A DNA stretch of 64,000 bases from an uncultured Alphaproteobacteria bacterium (GCA_910577205.1 CAJTMA010000003.1:1-64000); one strand, 5' to 3'. Positions 25,401-36,603 are shown, counted from the stretch's first letter. Program-made: numbers and translations. The notes: generated from the sequence alone by a model not told the origin.

Positions 25401-26469
25401 GGCGTTCTTCTCTATCTCCGTAAGCAATTTTGCTGTAGTTTTCAGCGTCAAGGTTCTTGATGTTAAAATCAGAAACAGTGACAGTCTGGATAGCCGGCGT
25501 ATCTATGCGGCAATACAGCATTACTTCGGGACGGTAAGACGCTTTCTTCTCGCCGGTAGAGAGGAGTTTTTCAAACTGAATCCAAGCCTTGGATATGGTA
25601 ATCTTCTGGTTGGTTTCGGTTGAAATTGAATCTTTAACGAATTCAAAACCTTTCTGTTTAGCGGTGTAGGCGATGATTTCTTCGGGATCATCAGGAATAG
25701 GAGGCGTTGTGCCTTCTTTGGCAATCCATACCTTTTCGCTGTGCATGGTAAATTCAACCTTGCGGTTGTCTTTGCCATTGCTGTCTGTTCCGTATGCGAG
25801 GGCATCGTTGAAGATGAAGTCGATACGGTGCAGGCGGTAATCGGCGGAATCGGTATTGAGATAAACCACTTCTACTTTCACCAGTTTGCGGTTTGTCCAG
25901 TGGTTTTTACAAAGCTCTTCAAATGTAGCGCCTTTGATGGTGACAGATTTGTCGGAACAAGTCTGTTCATCAATGGTTGACAGTTTGAAAACTTCGCCGC
26001 CTTGTTCACCGTTAAAGGTGTAGGCGCGAACCACACGGCCGTCTTCGAGAGTGGCAGATTCCTCTTTCCATTTTTCGAAGACTTTAACCGAACGCGCATA
26101 GCGGGTTTTCTTCAGCCCATAGCCTTTAACCGTATTGGTTACGGTGTAGGCAGCTGAGTCTTGATCCACTTTAGCATCGTCTTTGTAGAAGACATCGACG
26201 ACAAACTGGTGGGTGGACTTGGCTGAGATTAGGGCCTCGTAATTTCCCTGAGGAACGACCACGGCGCGGGTTTTAATTTCCGCGTTGTCGGTGGTGTAGT
26301 TGTTCACAACGTTGCTGGTGCAAGAGTTGCGTTCAACACTTTCTACGGTTGGGACAGTCGGTTTTTTGCCGCCGTCACTTTCAATTTCACTACCTGAGCA
26401 TGCGCTCAAAATCACTGTGCAGAGAACCATTATCATGGCTGCAACTGCGAATTTAATTAAATTTTTCAT
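22411..26469 (-). CDS. Very large repeat lipoprotein, Bacteroidota-like
   Basis: 1352 residues. A lipoprotein signal ends at Cys24 (VILSAC|SGSE). The rest is built from modules spaced about 185 residues apart, recognisable by the shared phrases near residues 386 (EEATCVDSLGIEH), 568 (TYTDEDGLSDE), 753 (EVIYTDEFGQE) and 940 (EEAVYTDELGHEE), each followed by a 'DW.F' strand and a 'TSTI' strand. A C-terminal domain follows (CWIIDFENGKWMVIDNNWG). Likely surface lipoprotein with beta-sandwich repeats. The start lacks any Shine-Dalgarno; the leader is A-rich, unlike the housekeeping genes here. I infer horizontal acquisition, possibly from a gut Bacteroidota. No specific function can be named. Confidence 0.75.
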   Translation of the reverse strand: MKNLIKFAVAAMIMVLCTVILSACSGSEIESDGGKKPTVPTVESVERNSCTSNVVNNYTTDNAEIKTRAVVVPQGNYEALISAKSTHQFVVDVFYKDDAKVDQDSAAYTVTNTVKGYGLKKTRYARSVKVFEKWKEESATLEDGRVVRAYTFNGEQGGEVFKLSTIDEQTCSDKSVTIKGATFEELCKNHWTNRKLVKVEVVYLNTDSADYRLHRIDFIFNDALAYGTDSNGKDNRKVEFTMHSEKVWIAKEGTTPPIPDDPEEIIAYTAKQKGFEFVKDSISTETNQKITISKAWIQFEKLLSTGEKKASYRPEVMLYCRIDTPAIQTVTVSDFNIKNLDAENYSKIAYGDREERRENIFVQKYSQKFTTKTNKAQFIFDGKTEEATCVDSLGIEHPFEFRTWDFADYGTELSDLDEKDGKERKLLTSTINAVFNQRSDDYIGEAELIKLKDGQKKSGIDVINERPKIDGDKIVIEFDKENRYNDGTKDTIFNLTFDPNYRVTVEEPIAVKNRDYARQSNEAIKRFVEREATKVGTFTWQATQYSNTYEYVGFNNALQAYVPENVTYTDEDGLSDEVKVPAWTLNWVKFTKSDKNEGDDKNQIFTDTIHYQFNLADVMTPIKPKQLLRATLNANEPSDPSAIRYEYGPKEYNKVDAQTIFVFRNKFAIYDNGSKKQIGQVGHNITFYVVSPEDQEVIVNSFDINKLAPTFGKKVKGETTTDGSYTITNYTQEAVTKTSKSNQIFVGHSQEVIYTDEFGQEVDFTALDWEFSEISGEFTELTDEGDYQRKLFTSTISGRFVDAANYVGKVIFKKSNNGGGGTTDISYYLYTDKGMKEVGDSTYTYITQTPVYADGSKGTAKVIGVNLGRKASAPAKQVKDVNDFNVTEGTPTTGTKTANGKTRQNNGFTIKGYSNSYTTRSNKVAYAFGFDSEEAVYTDELGHEETMLHSDWTFVNKNIKTEQLSDQDGFNRYSSNSTIEASYNGVKVTLTGEAELRKTAVPDVATLKDVEYGNHGIDYKSGNTWTAWQEYTKIYSDNSRKDVRKSVDLTYVVNAQAIKDQIAADASAPFKSLTPGMANSTTRKDGEFITITSTSTVYTEDYTIFNDTYTAVAEKASYYEVEDGVDIKFDFDKVELGNVAHSSDDLTNTNQTKVVGGITYDVYSHTGVLGYTVDSKDFTAPCKTNVLVEKLSTPNVPEAWGRVKGVTGHTLVFDPNVGDNGSFRDCWIIDFENGKWMVIDNNWGDKTPFFGWDVCYNDARIRSAVKFDDGGFFPSTCDRDGTGWKYAGEKVNGNEKIVDMSLQRALLAGIKNFTGDNTAEVTPERGGHGNVSGQVLRIYSKEGVLLTTIVSK

Positions 26470-27013
26470 TTTTTTGAAGTTTTTTATTGTTTTTTTTATT
26501 TATTTAAAATGAAAAGAATCTTAGCTTTGCTGGCTAAGAGTAGGGTATCTGAATTTGCGGTTCAGATTTATATCGTGATCGGACCAGTAAATAAAATATA
26601 AGTTTTCACCCATATATTTTACCTGCCTAATTATATTCAATGTAATAAGGTGACATAATATGTATTTTGTCAATTTTTAGTATACGCCAAAATTGTTAAA
26701 AATACAATAAAAACTTGTGGCATCTAATGCAGGTAGCTCTGAGGCTCGGTGTTCTTGGAATATTTAAATTTGTGGGTAGAATCGGGGGCTTGGCATTTTT
26801 TGCTTGAAGAATCAGACAATCTGTTATAGATTCGCGGCAGTTTGAGTGGAGGAGGATTTTAAAGCTTTTTCCGTCTGCTAGGCCGATTTTGCGGTGCTGT
26901 ATTCTTAGCGTTTTGCTTGTTTTCAGCGCTCCTTAAAAGGTTTTGCGATGCGAATCTCTCCTGAATCCGAATCCGTGTTTTAACCTTAATAGCTATAGGA
27001 GCTTATCAGTACC
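26470..27013. other. Long divergent intergenic region, no gene seen
   Basis: It holds the A/T-rich leader of the giant lipoprotein gene (minus) and the leader of ppdK (plus). On minus, a TTGACA lies in ATTGACAAAATA (near 26671). On plus, TTGAAG (26804) and TATAGA (26825) are a possible but poorly spaced promoter. A hairpin CTTAGC / GCTAAG lies at about 26519-26538. ppdK has AGGAG at 26997-27001. I see no protein-like frame. Confidence 0.4.
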
Positions 27014-29704
<2,691 letters not shown>

Positions 29705-29767
29705 GCACAAGGATTAGTCAGAAGCCTGTTGTCATTAGGTTTCTGCTGAGCCTGTAAGGTAATTAAT

Positions 29768-29799
29768 AAAAAGCGTCTGAGATATCAGGCGCTTTTTTG
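29768..29799 (+). terminator. Intrinsic terminator after ppdK
   Basis: The stem AAAAAGCGTCTGA / TCAGGCGCTTTTTT with a short loop. Confidence 0.88.
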
Positions 29800-30050
29800 G
29801 TGCGCCTATGGGGGGCGATTGGGGAGTGTACCCATGAGGGACAGGGAGTTGGCAACTTTGAGGGTGCGTCTATAGGGCGGGGAGAATGGGGAGTGGTTTG
29901 TGTAGGGTAGGGAGTTGGTAACTTTTGGGGTGCGCCTATAGGGCGGGGCGATTAGGGAAGTGTGGCTATTTTTTAAGTGCGTCATGTGGGGAGGGAGTGC
30001 GGTAAGTTTTGGGATGCGTCAATGAGGGCAGGAAGTGATGCTTATATGAG
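29799..30050. repeat. Degenerate G-rich tandem repeat
   Basis: Units begin at about 29799, 29863, 29929 and 30012 with GGTGCGCCTAT (or a variant), followed by GGGCGGGGCGATTGGGGAGT-like sequence and, in three units, AGGGAGTTGGTAACTTTTG. Periods are 64, 66 and 83 bp. The plus strand is very G-rich and C-poor with many GGG/GGGG runs. No protein frame is convincing across it. Confidence 0.7.
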
Positions 30051-30129
30051 GCATGGGGCGATAAGTTTGAGGAGGGCTATATGGCTGGGGGATTTCTGAA
30101 TGTCTTATGCTTCAGGTGTGAGATGTTCT

Positions 30130-30183
30130 TTTGTCAAATTTGACAAAGTCTTCATTGACAAAAAAGCTTGGTTAGGCTATAAA
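30130..30183 (+). promoter_or_regulatory. Sigma70-type promoter with overlapping palindromic operator
   Basis: TTGACA (30155-30160), 17-nt spacer, TATAAA (30178-30183). Immediately upstream is a perfect 18-bp palindrome TTTGTCAAATTTGACAAA (30130-30147), a likely regulator site. It drives the orphan gene at 30235. Similar TTTGACAAA motifs occur before other SD-less orphan genes in the window. Confidence 0.7.
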
Positions 30184-30234
30184 GAGCTAAATTTATATTA
30201 TCATCACTATTATTAATTTAAAAAAAGTATTGAA

Positions 30235-30975
30235 ATGGATGAATTAAAACAAGAAGCCATCAGTTTTAGTTATGAAAGAATGTTAGGCAACCGTTATAGA
30301 CCGGATAATGACATTAAAGTTGTTCCGGAAGAAGAAGTGCAAAAACTTTTGAACAATCTCAGAGGTTTTTATACTGAAAATCCAACATATCATACCGGAT
30401 TGGTGCAAATTGCAGTTCCTGCTTTAAAGGTTGATCGAGGGGCATATTTTATCGCACATAAAGATATGGTGGAAAATATCCTTGTCACAAGCCGGCCGGA
30501 GCGCGGTAAAATGTTATATGTCGCGGATATTAAGCAGGCAAGGTTTGGAATTGGCCAGACGGGACGGTATAAACGGCTTTCTTCATCGCAGAGCTATTAT
30601 ATCTGGGAGGAAGAAGACGGTTATCATTACCATTTGCTATTAGATAATGGCGATTGGCTGAACAGCCATAAAGTTGATGAAGCTTTTGACTGGCTGTTAA
30701 GCAGAAATGGTGGAAAAGCGGTGAACTCTTTCGGTTGGTGTGACTTTAACTTTCTTGGTTTTAAGGAAATTGGCCGAATTTTGGAGTATCAGCCTCATGA
30801 CGGCGGCGCTTTGCGTAAGCTTGTCTGTATGATTAACAGCGGTACACTGCTGGATGTTGACGGTGACGAATTAACTGTCGGCAAAGAGTATCGTTACGGA
30901 AAACTTGGCGATTTTGGCCCTAGTATGTTGAAATTCAGATTTGTCAGCAGCTCCCAGATAGTACGCTGCGACTAA
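30235..30975 (+). CDS. Orphan protein, unknown (246 residues)
   Basis: A soluble, charged protein without signal peptide or membrane helix. Visible features: an N-terminal helix (MDELKQEAISFSYERML), a central W-x-x-x-DGY motif (IWEEEDGYHYHLLL, about 122-135) that resembles 'IWQQQDGYFF' in the orphan at 59020, and a C-terminal beta-rich part (LLDVDGDELTVGKEYRYG). No family recognised. It has a clear promoter but no Shine-Dalgarno; the leader is AT-rich (ATTATTAATTTAAAAAAAG). Followed after 25 bp by another orphan on the same strand. Confidence 0.7.
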   Translation: MDELKQEAISFSYERMLGNRYRPDNDIKVVPEEEVQKLLNNLRGFYTENPTYHTGLVQIAVPALKVDRGAYFIAHKDMVENILVTSRPERGKMLYVADIKQARFGIGQTGRYKRLSSSQSYYIWEEEDGYHYHLLLDNGDWLNSHKVDEAFDWLLSRNGGKAVNSFGWCDFNFLGFKEIGRILEYQPHDGGALRKLVCMINSGTLLDVDGDELTVGKEYRYGKLGDFGPSMLKFRFVSSSQIVRCD

Positions 30976-31000
30976 GTAATAACCATTAAAATATATTAAC

Positions 31001-31645
31001 ATGAAAGCAAATTGTTTTGTTGGCGACAGACGTTCGCCCGTAAGTTCAGCTTTGGCTGTGTTTGAGTGTTCCAATGTTTGGAGTAAGTTACAGCCTACGA
31101 AAATCATTCCCGAAGGCTTTTATTTCATTGCCGGCTTGTTGCCGCATAACTTGAGAAGAAAAGCCGATGTCGTGCCGAATATTTTTGTGCAAGGCTATCG
31201 CCCGCATTCGGAAAACGGCCCGTTTGCCAGTGAACAACGTTCCTATGGCGCGCTTTGGGTCGGGGAAATGGAAGAAGAAAAGCTGGGAAAAGATGATATC
31301 TGCCTGATGGAAGCTAATGTTTATCAAGTTGTTGGAAACGGCTGCTTCCGGTTGGTGCTGATGAATCTGGAATGGCGAGAACTCACAAATGCTTCGGTTT
31401 TTATGGCCGGCCTGCGTGAGGAACATAAGCTGCTGGCAACCAGCGACATAAAAATGCTTCGCTATCATTGTGACAAATCCCGCGGTTATTTTCTGGCCGG
31501 AAGGGATTATGACGTCTGGGCTCAATTGGTCGGACAGGTAGAAAATACCCAGGAGCTGACTAAGAAAGTTCTGATTGTCGATTATAATTGCGGTCTTCCC
31601 TGTGTGGTTGACTTCAATGAAGACAATTTTGAGCTGTTGGAATAG
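31001..31645 (+). CDS. Orphan protein, unknown (214 residues)
   Basis: Soluble, mixed alpha/beta composition, no signal peptide. Phrases: 'EGFYFIAGLLPHNLRRKADVV', split over about 37-58, 'GALWVGEMEEEKLGKDD', 'GYFLAGRDYDVWAQLVGQVE'. No family recognised. It starts 25 bp after the previous gene, has no Shine-Dalgarno (leader ATTAAAATATATTAAC) and shares the terminator at 31656, so the two form one transcription unit. Confidence 0.65.
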   Translation: MKANCFVGDRRSPVSSALAVFECSNVWSKLQPTKIIPEGFYFIAGLLPHNLRRKADVVPNIFVQGYRPHSENGPFASEQRSYGALWVGEMEEEKLGKDDICLMEANVYQVVGNGCFRLVLMNLEWRELTNASVFMAGLREEHKLLATSDIKMLRYHCDKSRGYFLAGRDYDVWAQLVGQVENTQELTKKVLIVDYNCGLPCVVDFNEDNFELLE

Positions 31646-31655
31646 GCGCATTGCA

Positions 31656-31685
31656 AAGACCCTCTTTTCTGAGGGTCTTTTTTTA
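31656..31685 (+). terminator. Intrinsic terminator
   Basis: The stem AAAGACCCTC / GAGGGTCTTT followed by a T-run, just after the second orphan gene. Confidence 0.9.
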
Positions 31686-31918
31686 TGCCGTTTGATTTTT
31701 ACAGACTCGCAGAATAAAGTTTACAGATATCAGAGCTTATAGCGTATAGGAGGTGTTGGCGGTTTTTAATCGCTTAAAGAATGCTGATTTTATGAGGGAT
31801 GTGAGTTTTTTTTATAATGTTTTTCTTTTTGTTATTGAAAATTAATTTTTTGTTGTTAAGTTAATGCTGTATTAGTTGTTTAGCAATTAAATAAGTAACC
31901 CATATGGAGAAAAATAAA

Positions 31919-32374
31919 ATGAAAAAACTTTTAAGTTTGTTCGCTGCTATCGTTGTTTTGTCAGGCTGTTCTTCTATGAGCACCTTGTTCGGCGGTGCAG
32001 AATGCGATTCTAAGATGGCTCGTGACTTCATGGCTAATGCCGAAGACAGAATCTTCTTTGCTTTCGACAGCTCTGCTATTACCGACAATTCTGCTGAAAT
32101 TCTGCAGACTCAGGTTAAATGGCTGAAGAAACACGAAAATGTTAATGTTATCGTTCAAGGCTACTGCGATGAAAGAGGTACCAGAGAGTACAACTTAGCT
32201 TTGGGTGAACGTCGTGCTAACGCTGTAAAACAGTACCTGGTTTCTCAGGGTATCGCTGCTGACAGAATCTCTACCATTTCTTATGGTAAAGAACGTCCGG
32301 CAGTACTGGGCAACAACGAAGCTGCCTGGGCTCAGAACCGTCGTGCTGTAACCGTTGTTAAAGCTGGTAACTAA
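31919..32374 (+). CDS. pal: Peptidoglycan-associated lipoprotein Pal
   Basis: An outer-membrane lipoprotein of the Tol-Pal system that binds peptidoglycan. The lipobox ends at Cys17 (VVLSGC|SS). The OmpA-like domain has 'IFFAFDSSAIT', 'NVNVIVQGYCDERGTREYN' (split over about 75-93) and 'LGERRANAVKQYL'. I prefer ATG at 31919, with GGAG 9 nt upstream, over the in-frame ATG at 31904, which lacks a site and would add five residues. tolB is not in the window directly upstream, an unusual separation. Confidence 0.93.
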   Translation: MKKLLSLFAAIVVLSGCSSMSTLFGGAECDSKMARDFMANAEDRIFFAFDSSAITDNSAEILQTQVKWLKKHENVNVIVQGYCDERGTREYNLALGERRANAVKQYLVSQGIAADRISTISYGKERPAVLGNNEAAWAQNRRAVTVVKAGN

Positions 32375-32401
32375 TACCTCCTTTAAGAACGTTCAGGTTC
32401 A

Positions 32402-32437
32402 GAAGAACGCATCCTGTTAAGGGTGCGTTCTTTTTTT
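32402..32437 (+). terminator. Intrinsic terminator between pal and cpoB
   Basis: The stem AAGAACGCA / TGCGTTCTT followed by a T-run. Pal can thus be made in excess over CpoB. Confidence 0.88.
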
Positions 32438-32534
32438 GTCCCGGGCGTGGATACATCGGGTTTAATGCTTGAGCTTGCGGTATTTTGGTATTAAATTACT
32501 CATTAAATGTGTAATCAAAATAAGGATGCGTGTC

Positions 32535-33377
32535 ATGAATAAAATAAAATTCTGCAGCGTGGTGTTTGGATGCAGCCTGTTTGCTGCTCCGGTGCAGGCT
32601 ATCGGCAATTATGCTTCCCAGCGGGAAGTTGATAATCTGCGCGAAGATATTGAAGTGTTGCAGCGGCAGTTGTATCGCGACCAGAGTAATGTGCCTGCCG
32701 GAAAATCTTCTGATATTTTGGTGCGGATGAGCGATTTTGAAGAGCAGATACGCAATATGAACGGTAAAGTTGAGGAATTGGGCTATAAAATAAAAATGCT
32801 CAATGATCGCTTGGATATGATTAATAAAGATGTTGATGTCCGTATCAAGATGATTGAGGGAAAACCAATCAGCGGCGGTGTGGGAACGGCTTCCAAAGGT
32901 CCGAAATTTGCTGCGCCGAAAGCAGATAATGCCCCGAAATCCCTGACAGGCGACAGTATTAAAGGCGATGAGTTAGCCCCAGTCGAAGGACAAGACGTCA
33001 ACAAAATATATCAAACAGGTTTGGAAGCTTTTAATAGCGGAGATTATGCTAAAGCCGAGCAGAATTTTACGACAATCCTTGACCGTTTTTCAACCGATAA
33101 GCTGGCATCCAATGCGCAATACTGGCTGGGCGAAGCTTATTATGCCCAAAAGGATTATGCTAAAGCCGCAGTGGCTTTCGGCAAAGGTTATGAAAAGTAT
33201 AAAAGCGGAGCTAAAGGGGCTGAAAGTCTTTATAAACTGGGGATGGCAATGAACCAGCTGGGCAAAAAGTCCGAAGCTTGTGCCGCTTTAACAAATGTTG
33301 CGAAGGAATTCCCCAAGGCCGAAGCTTCTTTATTGAAAAAGGTTAAGGGGGAAGCCGCAAAACTCAAATGTAAATAA
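32535..33377 (+). CDS. cpoB: Cell division coordinator CpoB (YbgF)
   Basis: A periplasmic protein linking Tol and peptidoglycan synthesis at division. Signal peptide 1-22 (FGCSLFAAPVQA), coiled-coil trimerisation region with 'REVDNLREDIEVLQRQLYRD' (about 29-50), a Ser/Lys/Pro linker (about 110-150), and C-terminal TPR repeats (YQTGLEAFNSGDYAKAEQNF, YWLGEAYYAQKDYAKAAVAF, YKLGMAMNQLGKKSEACAAL). The ATG at 32535 is chosen for its signal peptide and AAGGA site; an upstream in-frame ATG adds 22 residues without support. Confidence 0.92.
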   Translation: MNKIKFCSVVFGCSLFAAPVQAIGNYASQREVDNLREDIEVLQRQLYRDQSNVPAGKSSDILVRMSDFEEQIRNMNGKVEELGYKIKMLNDRLDMINKDVDVRIKMIEGKPISGGVGTASKGPKFAAPKADNAPKSLTGDSIKGDELAPVEGQDVNKIYQTGLEAFNSGDYAKAEQNFTTILDRFSTDKLASNAQYWLGEAYYAQKDYAKAAVAFGKGYEKYKSGAKGAESLYKLGMAMNQLGKKSEACAALTNVAKEFPKAEASLLKKVKGEAAKLKCK

Positions 33378-33381
33378 AATT

Positions 33382-33478
33382 GATAAAGGCCTGTCATGCT
33401 TGTGATTTTTTCACTCGTGTAGTTAATTCTACACGTCGCTCAAAAATTACGTCGCAGCCCAAGCCTTTTTTGATTATC
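33382..33478. repeat. Long intergenic hairpin element (family copy 3)
   Basis: Arms: AAGGC / GCCTT outer, GTGATTTTT / AAAAATTAC (33402-33410, 33442-33450), CGTGTAG / CTACACG (33416-33422, 33429-33435) with loop TTAATT. It fills the whole gap between cpoB and tilS and ends exactly at the tilS start codon, replacing a normal ribosome-binding site. Confidence 0.7.
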
Positions 33479-34564
33479 ATGGCAAATTTAAAAGACATCA
33501 TTAACTTATCAAAAATAACCGGAGCAAAGGTGGCTGTCGGGGTGTCCGGCGGTGCGGATTCTTTGGCTTTGGTTTTGTTGTTGGATGAATTGTTGCGGCC
33601 GCAAGGGCGGCAGGTTATTGCCTTGACGGTTGATCATGGTTTACGGGAGGAATCGGCTGCAGAAGCCGCATATGTGGCCAAGTTGATGGCTGAGCATGAG
33701 ATTGAACATCATATTTTGGTGTGGCAAGGCGAAAAGCCGTCTACCGGGATTGAAGAAGCCGCACGGGATGCGCGATATGCTTTGCTGAAGGGGTGGTGTC
33801 AAGCCAATGGGGTTGAAATCTTGTGCGTTGCCCATCATCAACAGGACCAGGCCGAAACATTTCTTATGCGTTTACAGCGCGGCAGCGGCGTGACCGGTTT
33901 GTGCGGCATGGCGGAAGTTAATGAGTTGGATGGTGTGAGCATTGTTCGTCCGTTGTTGAATATTTCTTCCGAATGCCTGAAAAATTATTTGCAACAGAGA
34001 AATATCAGCTGGGTTGAAGATCCAAGCAATCAGAGCGAAGATTTTCTGCGATGCCGGGTGAGAAAGCTTTTGCCGGTTATGGAAGATATGGTTGGTATTA
34101 GTTCTAAGCGAATTGCAGATACAATGCGGGTGTTGTCCCGAACGAAAGATTATATTGCTCAACAAAGAGATAATTTTATTCAGGCGAATGTCACATGGTG
34201 GGAGGACGTTGCCGTTTGTCTGCCGGTCAAAGCCCTGCAAAACGAACATGAAGAGATTGTTTATCAGGTCATTCGCGCCTTAATCAGGAAAGTCGGCGGT
34301 AATCAATATACGGCGCGCTCAGATGATGTTGAGCGGTTAATCGGTCGGTTGTTTGGCGATTTCCGCGGGGCAACGCTTGGGCATTGCGAAATTTTTATCA
34401 GTCGCGGAAAAATATGGGTTATTCCCGAGCTTAAGCTTAAAGCGCGGTTACCTAAAAAAGTTTGGAAATTTTTTACGGATTGTTTTCCGGCATACCAGCA
34501 TGTTGATTTGCCGTATAAACTCCGAGCGGTACTGGTAAAAACCAAAATGTCTATTGAGTTTTAG
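33479..34564 (+). CDS. tilS: tRNA(Ile)-lysidine synthase
   Basis: An ATP-dependent enzyme that modifies C34 of tRNA-Ile(CAU) to lysidine. PP-loop SGGADS at 23-28, then 'LTVDHGLREES', 'AHHQQDQAETFLMRL' and 'RPLL'. 361 residues, so the C-terminal substrate-binding domain is shorter than in E. coli. The frame extends 33 codons further upstream through the hairpin element, but ATG 33479 gives the normal N-terminus. No Shine-Dalgarno is visible. It lies between cpoB and ftsH, the standard alphaproteobacterial order. Confidence 0.92.
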   Translation: MANLKDIINLSKITGAKVAVGVSGGADSLALVLLLDELLRPQGRQVIALTVDHGLREESAAEAAYVAKLMAEHEIEHHILVWQGEKPSTGIEEAARDARYALLKGWCQANGVEILCVAHHQQDQAETFLMRLQRGSGVTGLCGMAEVNELDGVSIVRPLLNISSECLKNYLQQRNISWVEDPSNQSEDFLRCRVRKLLPVMEDMVGISSKRIADTMRVLSRTKDYIAQQRDNFIQANVTWWEDVAVCLPVKALQNEHEEIVYQVIRALIRKVGGNQYTARSDDVERLIGRLFGDFRGATLGHCEIFISRGKIWVIPELKLKARLPKKVWKFFTDCFPAYQHVDLPYKLRAVLVKTKMSIEF

Positions 34565-34617
34565 CAGGCTTCACCCTATATATTAGTAAGTAACATTTTT
34601 ATTTAAGGAATCCGCGA

Positions 34618-36483
34618 ATGAATTCAGGAAGAAATCTTATTGTCTGGATTGTGGCGATTTTGCTGCTCTCCTCACTGATGAATCATTTTACAGAATCTGC
34701 CAAAAGAGCTAATTATTCGGAGTTGGCTTTTTCAGAATTCATGAATGAAGCTGAGAATAAAAAAATCAGCGAGGTGACGATAGCCGGCGCTAATATTGAA
34801 GGCAAGCTGACCGATGGACGCAGTTTCTTTACTTATGCGCCTTATGATCCGACAATGGTGGAAACTTTGCGCAAGAATGGTGTTAAGGTCGAGGCGCAGC
34901 CTGAAGATACGTCATCGAATACATTCTGGGGAATTGTGATTTCGTGGTTTCCGATGATTTTGCTTATCGGCGTTTGGGTTTATTTTATGCGTCAGGCAAG
35001 TTCGGGGAATAACAAGGCGATGAGCTTCGGCAAATCTCGGGCGCGGTTAATTGAAAATAATAAAAAAGTAACGTTTGCCGATGTGGCCGGTTGTGATGAA
35101 TCCAAGCAAGAGCTTGAAGAAATTATTGACTTTTTGAAAGATCCTTCCAAGTTTCAGCGTTTGGGCGGTCGTATTCCGAAAGGTGTGTTGATGGTCGGTC
35201 CTCCGGGTACGGGTAAGACTTTGCTGGCTAAAGCTGTGGCTGGGGAAGCCAATGTGCCGTTTTTCTCCATTTCCGGTTCGGATTTTGTGGAAATGTTTGT
35301 CGGCGTGGGCGCTTCACGGGTGCGCGATATGTTTGCGCAGGCTAAAAAGAATGCTCCATGCTTATTATTTATTGATGAGATTGATGCCGTCGGGCGTCAT
35401 CGCGGTGCCGGGCTGGGCGGCGGAAATGATGAACGCGAACAGACGCTTAACCAGTTGTTGGTGGAGATGGACGGGTTTGACGATAATCAAAACGTGATTT
35501 TGATTGCGGCAACCAACCGTCCGGATGTTTTGGACCCGGCTTTGCTGCGTCCCGGACGTTTTGACCGTCAGGTGACTGTTTCCAATCCGGATATTAAAGG
35601 CCGTGAAGAGATTTTAAAAGTCCATGTTAAAAAAGTTCCGCTGGCAAAGGATGTTAATCTGACAACGGTTGCGCGCGGTACGCCGGGATTTTCCGGTGCG
35701 GATTTGGCAAATCTGGTTAATGAAGCAGCTTTGTTGGCGGCTCGTAAAAACAAACGCAAGGTTACGCTGAAAGACTTTGACGAAGCTAAAGACAAAGTTT
35801 TGATGGGCACGGAGCGCAAGTCTATGGCTATGGACGACCGCGAAAAGATGAATACTGCTTATCATGAAGCCGGGCACGCGATTTGCAGTTTGTTTACCGA
35901 AGGGTCTGACCCTATTCATAAGGCAACGATTATTCCGCGGGGAAGAGCCTTAGGTATGGTTCAGCAACTGCCGGAAAAAGATCGCTATTCCATTACTCGT
36001 CAGCAGATGATGTCGCGGCTGATTGTGGCGATGGGCGGACGTGTTGCCGAAGAAATGAAGTTCGGTTATGATGCCGTGACTTCAGGCGCATCCGGCGATA
36101 TTCAAATGGCGACCAATCTGGCGCGTTCGATGGTGACCGAATGGGGGATGAGCGACGCGTTAGGGCCTGTGCTCTATGCTGAGAACTCCGGCGAGGTTTT
36201 CCTCGGTAAATCTGTTACTCAGAGTAAGAATATGAGTGAGGAAACAGCCCGCTTGGTGGATGCAGAAATTAAGCGTTTGGTTAATGAAGGTTATGAAGGC
36301 GCTAAGAATTTATTGCGTGAAAAAGAAAAAGAATGGACGCTGCTGGCTGAAGCTTTGATTGAATATGAAACTTTGACCGGAGATGAAATTAAACAGGTGA
36401 TAGCCGGTGAAAAAATCAATCAATCAGGCGATTGTCCTGTTGAGGAAAGCAAGAGGATGCAAGTCTCTATTCCTGAAGTATAG
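34618..36483 (+). CDS. ftsH: ATP-dependent zinc metalloprotease FtsH
   Basis: A membrane-anchored AAA+ protease for quality control and regulated proteolysis. 621 residues: two transmembrane segments (about 7-21 and 103-123), Walker A GPPGTGKT (194-201), Walker B LLFIDEID, second region of homology, and the zinc site HEAGH (416-420). TAAGGAAT lies 7 nt before the ATG. It follows tilS and has its own terminator; glmM, its usual neighbour, is 6 kb further on. Confidence 0.98.
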   Translation: MNSGRNLIVWIVAILLLSSLMNHFTESAKRANYSELAFSEFMNEAENKKISEVTIAGANIEGKLTDGRSFFTYAPYDPTMVETLRKNGVKVEAQPEDTSSNTFWGIVISWFPMILLIGVWVYFMRQASSGNNKAMSFGKSRARLIENNKKVTFADVAGCDESKQELEEIIDFLKDPSKFQRLGGRIPKGVLMVGPPGTGKTLLAKAVAGEANVPFFSISGSDFVEMFVGVGASRVRDMFAQAKKNAPCLLFIDEIDAVGRHRGAGLGGGNDEREQTLNQLLVEMDGFDDNQNVILIAATNRPDVLDPALLRPGRFDRQVTVSNPDIKGREEILKVHVKKVPLAKDVNLTTVARGTPGFSGADLANLVNEAALLAARKNKRKVTLKDFDEAKDKVLMGTERKSMAMDDREKMNTAYHEAGHAICSLFTEGSDPIHKATIIPRGRALGMVQQLPEKDRYSITRQQMMSRLIVAMGGRVAEEMKFGYDAVTSGASGDIQMATNLARSMVTEWGMSDALGPVLYAENSGEVFLGKSVTQSKNMSEETARLVDAEIKRLVNEGYEGAKNLLREKEKEWTLLAEALIEYETLTGDEIKQVIAGEKINQSGDCPVEESKRMQVSIPEV

Positions 36484-36495
36484 GCGAAATGTCAA

Positions 36496-36531
36496 ACTCC
36501 CCCGAAAGTGTTTTTCGGGGGAGTTTTTTTT
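36496..36531 (+). terminator. Intrinsic terminator after ftsH
   Basis: The stem ACTCCCCCGAAA / TTTTCGGGGGAGT followed by a long T-run. Confidence 0.92.
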
Positions 36532-36603
36532 ATTGCTACTATGGAGCTACGAGTTTACCCGTGAATATCTAATGTTTTCTTTGGGGCAGAGGGCCAACGT
36601 TAT

